DNA of 6,325 nucleotides from Akkermansia sp. (lineage in GTDB: Bacteria; Verrucomicrobiota; Verrucomicrobiia; Verrucomicrobiales; Akkermansiaceae): positions 1 to 6,325 of the forward strand of contig JAFNWZ010000049.1 in NCBI GenBank assembly GCA_017379255.1, given 5' to 3'. Shown one piece after another: positions 1-3,982 of the stretch. The notes under the pieces were generated by a model. It saw nothing but the letters and a program-made list of their open reading frames with translations. It was not told where the DNA came from and made no database searches. The position numbers were made by a program, and so were the translations under genes. Position 1 is the stretch's first letter; each line of letters starts with the position of its first letter.

Positions 1-7
1 GAAGCAA

Positions 8-52
8 AAGTGTCCGAAAATCCCTTTGTTGAGGAGGAATTTTCGGACACTT
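8..52 (-). terminator. 14-bp hairpin, probable leftward terminator
   Basis: Two perfectly complementary 14-nt arms (8-21, AAGTGTCCGAAAAT, and 39-52) flank a 17-nt loop. Read leftward, the stem is followed by CTTTTGCTTC, a short T-rich tail, so it can terminate the small leftward unit at 68-160. The loop is long for a simple terminator and the arms are unusually perfect, so it could instead be a mobile-element end or recombination site. I do not recognise the arm sequence as a known IS terminus. Confidence 0.5.
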
Positions 53-67
53 GTAAGCCGGTTTGTA

Positions 68-160
68 TTATTCCCACTCTTTCATAGGGGTATAATGATT
101 GGTGGTAAACGGTGTTATTTCGTGTTTTTGAGCTGTTTCATTTACACTGATTTTGCTCAT
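68..160 (-). CDS. Putative 30-residue small protein or leader peptide
   Basis: A short ORF of 30 codons begins MSKISVNETAQKHEI and ends in PMKEWE. I do not recognise it. It lies about 80 nt downstream of a strong promoter (247-275) and 16 nt before a 14-bp hairpin with T residues, so promoter, ORF and hairpin are in the right order for one transcription unit. The start is preceded by AGGTGGAA only two bases from the ATG, which is too close for an ideal ribosome binding site, and an in-frame stop lies just upstream. The residues are hydrophilic with no signal peptide or membrane segment. It may be a microprotein, a leader peptide for a gene beyond the left edge, or the truncated start of a longer gene. 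Confidence 0.35.
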   Translation of the reverse strand: MSKISVNETAQKHEITPFTTNHYTPMKEWE

Positions 161-187
161 TTCCACCTATTCCACCTGTTCCACGAG
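161..187. repeat. Three tandem 9-bp repeats
   Basis: TTCCACCTA, TTCCACCTG and TTCCACGAG follow each other directly. On the minus strand they read as repeated GTGGAA units just before the start of the 30-codon ORF. They could be a protein binding site or a stack of ribosome-binding-like sequences. The third copy is imperfect. Confidence 0.5.
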
Positions 188-246
188 AAAAATGCCGTGA
201 TTTTGCCGTGAATGCCTGCAAGCATTATTGTGGAATCTTTTAAATC

Positions 247-275
247 AGTATAGCACAAATCTATCTAAAAAACAA
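247..275 (-). promoter_or_regulatory. Strong sigma-A type promoter, leftward
   Basis: On the minus strand TTGTTT (275-270) is separated by exactly 17 nt from TATACT (252-247), with TG one base upstream of the -10 box (extended -10). Transcription would start near 240 and run left through the 30-codon ORF. It sits just past the terminator of the neighbouring leftward cluster, so this unit is separately controlled. Confidence 0.65.
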
Positions 276-287
276 TAGTTTTACGAA

Positions 288-319
288 AAAACCCAGGCTG
301 TTGGCGCAGCCTGGGTTTT
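288..319 (-). terminator. Rho-independent terminator of the leftward cluster
   Basis: AAAACCCAGGCTG (288-300) pairs with its complement at 307-319 around a 6-nt loop. Read leftward the GC-rich stem runs into six T residues. Read rightward it ends in only four T, so the leftward direction is favoured. It lies about 70 nt past the stop of the 153-codon gene and closes that gene cluster. Confidence 0.85.
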
Positions 320-389
320 GAGATTGGTGGTGGGATTTTCATCGCCTCGGAAAAGGCGTGTTGTTTATCTCTACATCGGACTCACCTCC

Positions 390-851
390 TCAAGATTCTT
401 GAAGCGTGATGCCGGCATGCAGTTTTTCACTTGCTTCTACTATTCCTCGGAGAATCTGCCTTTCAGCATCTTTCCTCACGAACATATGCATTTGCAGCAT
501 TACTGGCTCAGGACTCCTGGCACATATACTATCTGCAATGTCTTCGTATAGGTCCCGCAGAGGACTATACGTTGTTGGGGTACAGTGACATCCCATAAGC
601 ATACACGAATCTTGCCCATCCAGTGCAGTACTACTGAGAGCAAAATTGTCATAGCCTGGCTCGTCGTAATTTGGCGTAAGCACGAGTTGCCGTCCCTCAC
701 ATATGCAGTATGCTGGGGAGCCAAAGCCTTTGACGAACTCCCATTTTAACTCGAAATCGCGGGTTGCGCGTTTGAGTGCCGCAACGAAGCGTTCTGTCAA
801 AAATCTCGGGTCATCGGCGTAAATGATGTGGTCTTCGAGTGTGTTAGACAT
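390..851 (-). CDS. Unrecognised 153-residue protein, second of a paralog-like pair
   Basis: I do not recognise the family. The start is supported by TTGGAGA eight bases upstream, and the gene begins 42 nt after the preceding gene stops. The protein is soluble-looking, with no membrane segment or signal peptide and several cysteines (C49, C51, C83, C88, C90). It shows collinear resemblance to its upstream neighbour: LKWEF (35-39) against LSWEH, a hydrophobic strand ending in P60 against P67, and LRDLYEDIADSICARS (98-113) against LRSLYAAVASTVVKSS. This suggests two diverged copies of one fold. It has an extra C-terminal helix-like tail (about 115-153) that the neighbour lacks. It is last in the cluster, before the terminator at 288-319. 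Its function cannot be inferred, though cargo of a mobile element is likely. Confidence 0.75.
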   Translation of the reverse strand: MSNTLEDHIIYADDPRFLTERFVAALKRATRDFELKWEFVKGFGSPAYCICEGRQLVLTPNYDEPGYDNFALSSTALDGQDSCMLMGCHCTPTTYSPLRDLYEDIADSICARSPEPVMLQMHMFVRKDAERQILRGIVEASEKLHAGITLQES

Positions 852-893
852 TGGTAAATCTCCAATCAGTAAATATTTGAAGGCGAATGCCGT

Positions 894-1292
894 TCATTCA
901 AGCTTGTGCTTTGGCGTATAGTGCCTGCAATTATTCACAGATGATTTGACTACCGTGCTTGCAACGGCAGCATAAAGCGAGCGCAAGGCGTGTTCATCTG
1001 TGGGCCTGCCGCTGAGCTCATAGGCTGAGAAAATCGGTTCCTCATTGCGCAAATACGATAACCGAATGCCAGATTGCATGGCAGTCGCGAAAGGTTCGAT
1101 TATAATTTTGCTTCCTGGGCTTAGGCCGGAAGAGACATATACCCCTATCCTTTGTTTTGCCGAATCATGTTCCCAACTCAATTTTGGACTCTCTGCTGTA
1201 AGGTCTTTTTTGAGTTGGTGCGCAAAGCATATAACTTGTGCAGAGGTGACGGGTTCTTCGGGGGTTGCTAAGATGTGCAGTTTACATTTCAT
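894..1292 (-). CDS. Unrecognised 132-residue protein, first of a paralog-like pair
   Basis: This protein of unknown family starts with MKCKLHILATPEEP, behind a good ribosome binding site (AAGGAG, 8 nt before the ATG). No catalytic motif, transmembrane segment or signal peptide is visible. The order of predicted elements is a short N-terminal strand, a helix around FAHQLKKDL (23-31), SW (39-40), strand-like segments GVYVSS and KIIIEP, and a C-terminal helix LRSLYAAVASTVV (103-115). This order matches the next gene in the cluster and suggests a duplication. The gene follows a 41-codon ORF by 23 nt and precedes its likely paralog by 42 nt, all on the minus strand. Confidence 0.75.
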   Translation of the reverse strand: MKCKLHILATPEEPVTSAQVICFAHQLKKDLTAESPKLSWEHDSAKQRIGVYVSSGLSPGSKIIIEPFATAMQSGIRLSYLRNEEPIFSAYELSGRPTDEHALRSLYAAVASTVVKSSVNNCRHYTPKHKLE

Positions 1293-1315
1293 GTTATTTC
1301 TCCTTGTTTGTGATT

Positions 1316-1441
1316 TTAGGTATATAAACGCTCTTTGAGCGGGTTTTTAAGGGTGCTGCCGGCCGACTCAGGCAGAAAGGAGTAAGGACCGTAATAGCCG
1401 GCAGCGTGGAGTGGCAGGCGGTACCTGCGTTTAGCGTGCAT
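1316..1441 (-). CDS. Putative 41-residue small protein upstream of the paralog pair
   Basis: The ORF begins MHAKRRYRLPLHAAGYYGPY and ends LKERLYT, rich in basic residues, proline and tyrosine. It stops 23 nt before the next gene, which keeps its own ribosome binding site in that gap, a normal operon spacing. Its ATG overlaps the stop of an upstream small ORF as TAATG, which suggests translational coupling, and no good independent ribosome binding site is present (GGAG is 13 nt away). The coding region includes a perfect 9-bp inverted repeat (GCTGCCGGC and its complement), so selection on RNA structure is an alternative explanation. Family unknown. Confidence 0.4.
   Translation of the reverse strand: MHAKRRYRLPLHAAGYYGPYSFLPESAGSTLKNPLKERLYT
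1351..1401. repeat. 9-bp inverted repeat in the leader of the unknown gene cluster
   Basis: GCTGCCGGC and GCCGGCAGC bracket about 33 nt. Just beyond lie two more potential stems, GCAGG/CCTGC and GGAGT/ACTCC (about 1409-1458). On either strand the stretch could fold as a multi-stem RNA. I do not match it to a known riboswitch class. Confidence 0.4.
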
Positions 1442-1557
1442 TAGGAGGAGTACACTCCGGGTGTATTGTAGTGACAATAGTAGCTCTTTTGATTCATGAA
1501 TCTGCGAAACACTGAAGTAGAAGAAAGCGCACGCCTCGTATATTTTTCTCCTTCCAA
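1441..1557 (-). CDS. Possible 18- to 38-codon leader ORF
   Basis: A reading frame ends at the TAA that overlaps the ATG of the 41-codon ORF. An internal ATG at 1497 gives 18 codons (MNQKSYYCHYNTPGVYSS), and a TTG at 1557 would give 38. Neither has a clear ribosome binding site; AAGGAG at 1549-1554 lies inside the longer version. It could be a leader peptide controlling the cluster or chance. The coordinates given are for the longest version. Confidence 0.2.
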   Translation of the reverse strand: MEGEKYTRRALSSTSVFRRFMNQKSYYCHYNTPGVYSS

Positions 1558-1652
1558 CTTTCTTTCAATTTAATTATGACTACGCGCCATATGCGATAAG
1601 TTCGTAATTGCAATTTTATTGCGTAGCTGGGTATGTCTTTATTTTGATAGAG

Positions 1653-1666
1653 GCTCGTATACGAGC
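1653..1666. promoter_or_regulatory. 14-bp perfect palindrome, candidate operator
   Basis: GCTCGTATACGAGC is a perfect palindrome that ends about 10 nt before the AAGGAG of the MazF-like gene. A half-site, CTCGTATA, recurs at 1535-1542 on the other side of the divergent intergenic region. The position fits an operator for a dimeric regulator of the MazF-like gene and possibly of the leftward cluster. No regulator gene is visible in the window. Confidence 0.45.
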
Positions 1667-1690
1667 ATATCAAAAAAGGAGAACATACTT

Positions 1691-2044
1691 ATGAAAACAA
1701 CTCTTACGCGCGCAGCAATCATCCTGGCAGACATTCCGTACACCGAGTACAACCCCCACCAACATCACGGAAAACACTATTATGTTATCGTGTCGAACGA
1801 GAAGGCCTGTACATACTCGCCCGTAGTCCAGGCCATCCCTATGTCATCTAATATCAAGCGACACTTGCCTGTACAAATCGAGGTCCAGGCCGATTGCTTC
1901 TCCCGGCGTACCTTTGCGCTGGCAGAACAGATGACCCTCTTGCCCCGAACCATTCTGGAAGAGGGAAAATATTGTGGACAAATGCCCATCAAGGCCATGG
2001 ACGAACTCCAAAAAGCGATAAAGCGACAACTTGCTCTGGATTAA
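1691..2044 (+). CDS. MazF/PemK-like protein, possible toxin lacking an antitoxin partner
   Basis: This 117-residue protein has the length and core pattern of MazF/PemK endoribonuclease toxins: GKHYYVIVSN (27-36), SPVVQAIPMSS (43-53), KRHLPVQIEV (56-65) and ALAEQMTLLPR (76-86), followed by a C-terminal helix. The family cleaves mRNA at short sequences. The start at 1691 is chosen because AAGGAG lies 9 nt upstream; a TTG at 1619 would extend the frame through the palindrome without a ribosome binding site. In most family members the first motif reads G-x-R-P, with the arginine catalytic. Here those positions are H29 and Y30, so activity may be altered or lost. No antitoxin gene is adjacent: upstream is the divergent cluster and downstream the convergent mob operon. 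It could be a solitary toxin, a regulator derived from one, or neutralised by a gene elsewhere. Confidence 0.8.
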   Translation: MKTTLTRAAIILADIPYTEYNPHQHHGKHYYVIVSNEKACTYSPVVQAIPMSSNIKRHLPVQIEVQADCFSRRTFALAEQMTLLPRTILEEGKYCGQMPIKAMDELQKAIKRQLALD

Positions 2045-2056
2045 CCCCAAAATCAA

Positions 2057-2083
2057 GTGCCCCACGTGAATTACGTGGGGCAC
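2057..2083. terminator. Bidirectional terminator between convergent genes
   Basis: GTGCCCCACGT (2057-2067) pairs perfectly with ACGTGGGGCAC (2073-2083) around a 5-nt loop. Rightward it is followed by AGTTTGCTTT and leftward by TTGATTTT. It sits in the 47-bp gap between the MazF-like gene and the last gene of the mob operon, so it can stop both transcripts. Confidence 0.8.
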
Positions 2084-2091
2084 AGTTTGCT

Positions 2092-2376
2092 TTAGGGTGT
2101 ATCTGTCTCTTTGACTGTCTCTTGGATTTGGGACCAAAGTTGTGTTTTCTCCGTATCAGCCAGGTTTCCGGTGATTTCAAGCAGGCGGCTCATATCGTAG
2201 CACAGATTCGCAATCGTAACTCGTAAGCTGTGCTCTGTGTGGCGCAGATAGTCAACACTGGCGCGCCGACCAACAATTTCAATTTCCAAGGACTCGGCTT
2301 CAGTGGCAAGCTCGTCCTTTTGCTTCATCATATCCAGGTATTCCTGCAGTGTGGGGGTATCTCCTAATATACTCAT
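2092..2376 (-). CDS. Small coiled-coil protein co-transcribed with the relaxase
   Basis: The start is ATG at 2376 (MSILGDTPTLQEYLDMMKQK), preceded by a near-perfect AAGGAGGA five bases upstream. An in-frame ATG at 2403 would add nine residues with no such site. The protein has 94 residues, is acidic and largely helical, and has heptad-like spacing through about residues 15-55, so a short coiled coil is likely. It begins 30 nt after the relaxase stops, on the same strand. A relaxase accessory or DNA-binding role, like that of MobC-type partners, would fit its place but is inferred from context only. I see no ribbon-helix-helix motif. Confidence 0.75.
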   Translation of the reverse strand: MSILGDTPTLQEYLDMMKQKDELATEAESLEIEIVGRRASVDYLRHTEHSLRVTIANLCYDMSRLLEITGNLADTEKTQLWSQIQETVKETDTP

Positions 2377-2406
2377 AGTGTCCTCCTTGTATATATTTGT
2401 CATGTT

Positions 2407-3465
2407 TTATGCACGTTCGGAAAGTGCCTCAATTGCATCGTATGAGGGAGTCATCTCTGCATCGGATAACACCTCGTCCAGTGCAGTGCGGTTGGCTCCG
2501 ATGTGGATGGTGGATAGTTTGGAGAAAAGCCTTTGGATAGGCAGCAGGATGGTACGCAGGCGCTCTACGGCCGCTTCCAGGCGGTTCTTCTTTTGGGTTA
2601 GCACAGCGACTTCCTCTGCAAGTGCATCCCTTCTCTGAGCCTCCAGTGCCGCCTTAGACTGCATTTCTGAACATTCGTTTTTCAATTTCTTGATATCTTG
2701 AAGTGCCTGGTCGCGCTGGTATGTAGCCAAATCCTTACCAGCCATCGAGGAATCGCGCGCCTCGCGCTCAATCTCCAGGCCGAATTGCTGCTCGCAGATA
2801 TCGGCGAAGGTATCGCGGATTTCTTCGGAGAATACCATCTGACGGTTGTTGTGACGCTTGGTTTCTGTGTCTTCGTCGGGGAGCTTTATTCCAGCCGCTT
2901 TCATGCCCTGTGATATGGAAGCTTTGATGCCGTCTTTATCCTCGGAAATCCATACACAACGAAAATGGATATGTACAGCTCCGCATTCATCCATGTGGCA
3001 TGCTATCGAAAGGGGGATGAAATTTCGTGAGTATTTCTCCTGCAGTCTGCTTATCAGTATAGAAGCTGCGTGCTGAAGGGTATTGCTGTCGATGCCACAA
3101 TCCTTGTCGCCGATGTAGAGTAGATACTCGTCCGGGCAGCTCTGCAGAGCAGTGTAGTACTGGCGTACCGTTTTGCATTTTTCCTTGTGCCGCTGAGTAA
3201 GATATCGAGCATTTACAGCATCGAGCCGGGATTTAAACAGTTTCTCATAAATTGCGAGTTCATGAGCTTGAAGATTTTTGGATTTTTTGTGATGTAGGGT
3301 TCTGTCTTCGTCTACATGGAATTCGACATACCGGTTTAGGTGAGTACGCGTCGGGTCAATATGTTTTGCCTTTTTTAGGTCAAAATGCCGGTCAAGATGC
3401 CGTGCGGAATAGGCAACACCACTTTTTGTTGTGCGCCCTTTGTGAGTGGTTATCCTGAGTGCCAT
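2407..3465 (-). CDS. mob: MobV-type relaxase (plasmid recombination/mobilization protein)
   Basis: This 352-residue protein would nick one strand at oriT and lead it into a recipient using another element's conjugation machinery. The N-terminus carries the family's first motif, with H23 and R26 in SARHLDRHF, then HIDPTRTHLNRY (35-46). H23 is the position corresponding to the catalytic histidine of pMV158 MobM. The metal-binding motif is HMDECGAVHIHF (157-168), with H157, E160, H165 and H167. Most relatives have proline just before the second histidine; here it is valine. After the relaxase domain a long coiled coil runs from about 245 to 305. A strong AAGGAGG precedes the ATG. The length is within the family range. 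Its upstream region holds a hairpin overlapping the likely promoter, so autoregulation as described for MobM is plausible. Confidence 0.9.
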   Translation of the reverse strand: MALRITTHKGRTTKSGVAYSARHLDRHFDLKKAKHIDPTRTHLNRYVEFHVDEDRTLHHKKSKNLQAHELAIYEKLFKSRLDAVNARYLTQRHKEKCKTVRQYYTALQSCPDEYLLYIGDKDCGIDSNTLQHAASILISRLQEKYSRNFIPLSIACHMDECGAVHIHFRCVWISEDKDGIKASISQGMKAAGIKLPDEDTETKRHNNRQMVFSEEIRDTFADICEQQFGLEIEREARDSSMAGKDLATYQRDQALQDIKKLKNECSEMQSKAALEAQRRDALAEEVAVLTQKKNRLEAAVERLRTILLPIQRLFSKLSTIHIGANRTALDEVLSDAEMTPSYDAIEALSERA

Positions 3466-3508
3466 AATCTTACCTCCTTATGTTTTACTAAAGAGAGTAT
3501 GACAGCGA

Positions 3509-3536
3509 GGCATAACGGATAAATAGGCTGCGTCAA
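3509..3536 (-). promoter_or_regulatory. Probable mob promoter
   Basis: On the minus strand TTGACG (3536-3531) is 16 nt from TATGCC (3514-3509), about 45 nt upstream of the mob start. The -35 box matches consensus at five of six positions and the -10 only at three. The -35 box lies in one arm of the hairpin at 3530-3561. Confidence 0.45.
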
Positions 3537-3561
3537 CTAATACGCCCTATTGGTTTGACGC
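3530..3561. other. Hairpin upstream of mob, candidate oriT
   Basis: GCGTCAA at 3530-3536 pairs with TTGACGC at 3555-3561. The pairing continues inward through CTAATA and TATTGG with one bulged base and one G-T pair, around the loop CGCCC. Relaxases of this family recognise an inverted repeat close to their own gene, and in pMV158 the oriT overlaps the mob promoter, as this hairpin does. I cannot find the pMV158-type nick sequence here, so the assignment rests on position and structure. Confidence 0.4.
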
Positions 3562-3577
3562 ACACATCAAACCCGGC

Positions 3578-3700
3578 GCTCTTATGCAGAGGGCACCACC
3601 TGCGCGGTGGACGCGGTTCTCCCCGAACATGGCCCTTGTGCAGGGGGCGCCCGCAAGCGGGGAGATGCCTCCCGGCGGGCTCCTATGCGGAGAGCTTTTT
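3578..3700 (+). ncRNA. Array of covarying stem-loops ending in a T-run (structured RNA or ssDNA element)
   Basis: Three related 17-nt hairpins occur at 3578-3594 (GCTCTTATGCAGAGGGC), 3632-3648 (GCCCTTGTGCAGGGGGC) and 3679-3695 (GCTCCTATGCGGAGAGC). Between copies the stem pair T3-A13 becomes C-G, and T5-A11 becomes C-G, so pairing is preserved while sequence changes. Interspersed are CCACC-TGCGC-GGTGG (3596-3610), GTTC-TCCCC-GAAC (3616-3628) and a larger hairpin at 3649-3680 with arms GCCCGC/GCGGGC and an inner CGGGGAG/CTCCCG. The third copy is followed by TTTTT, like a rightward terminator. It may be a small RNA, a replication-control RNA, or hairpins that act in single-stranded DNA for priming. 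No promoter for a rightward RNA is clear. Confidence 0.5.
3679..3700 (+). terminator. Terminator-like hairpin plus T-run
   Basis: CTCC-TATGC-GGAG followed by AGCTTTTT has the form of a short rho-independent terminator reading rightward. It is also the third member of the hairpin family described at 3578-3700. The 4-bp core stem is weak for a terminator taken alone. Confidence 0.4.
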
Positions 3701-3761
3701 GACTCAAACGAACGCAGCCGCCCTGTTACTCTGCGCTCCTTCTCGTCAAAATGGGTCCGAC

Positions 3762-3869
3762 TGTGTATACACACAATCTGCCCCAACTGCAGCCTTATGC
3801 ATCTGTAACTGTGATAAACTATTGTTACTGATGGTAAGGCAGCGATACTACACACAATTTGCCCCAGCT
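3762..3869. repeat. Two 21-nt direct repeats upstream of the rep-like gene
   Basis: The segments 3768-3788 and 3849-3869, both starting TACACACAAT and containing TGCCCCA, are identical at 19 of 21 positions, with starts 81 bp apart. A 12-bp palindrome, TGTGTATACACA (3762-3773), overlaps the first copy. The position before a replication-type gene suits iteron-like binding sites. On the minus strand each copy contains GTGTGTA, which loosely resembles the end of MobV nick sites. Confidence 0.55.
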
Positions 3870-3895
3870 ACTAAAACGACGGCAAATAGCAGTAG

Positions 3896-3901
3896 TATAA
3901 T
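3896..3901 (+). promoter_or_regulatory. TATAAT box, possible promoter of the rep-like gene
   Basis: A perfect TATAAT lies 82 nt before the start codon, in a local AT-rich stretch. No recognisable -35 box is found 16-18 nt upstream, so the promoter may be weak or need an activator. The direct repeats end about 26 nt upstream, close enough for a bound protein to control it. Confidence 0.35.
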
Positions 3902-3982
3902 TTTTCTATGAAATGCGTTATGTACCGCTAAATCCCCAAAAGACATAATAACACCGGAATCATTACGAAAGGAATTATCATA

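Noticed and set aside
91..96. TATAAT on the plus strand as a promoter
   Set aside because: There is no acceptable -35 box upstream and no rightward gene follows. It lies within the opposite-strand small ORF.
26..211. 61-codon ORF on the plus strand
   Set aside because: It starts inside the hairpin loop, has no suitable context, has a low-complexity F/H-rich product, and opposes a promoter-ORF-hairpin arrangement on the other strand.
1619..1690. N-terminal extension of the MazF-like protein from a TTG
   Set aside because: It has no ribosome binding site and would place the 14-bp palindrome in coding sequence. The ATG at 1691 has AAGGAG at good spacing and matches the family's start.
3578..3700. 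CRISPR array
   Set aside because: The repeats are only 17 nt, differ by paired changes, are unevenly spaced and alternate with other hairpins rather than unique spacers. No cas gene is nearby.
3555..3911. 118-codon plus-strand ORF and the overlapping 74- and 102-codon frames
   Set aside because: They run through the hairpin array and direct repeats, lack ribosome binding sites and have low-complexity, C/R/P-rich products, so they look like by-products of GC-rich structure.
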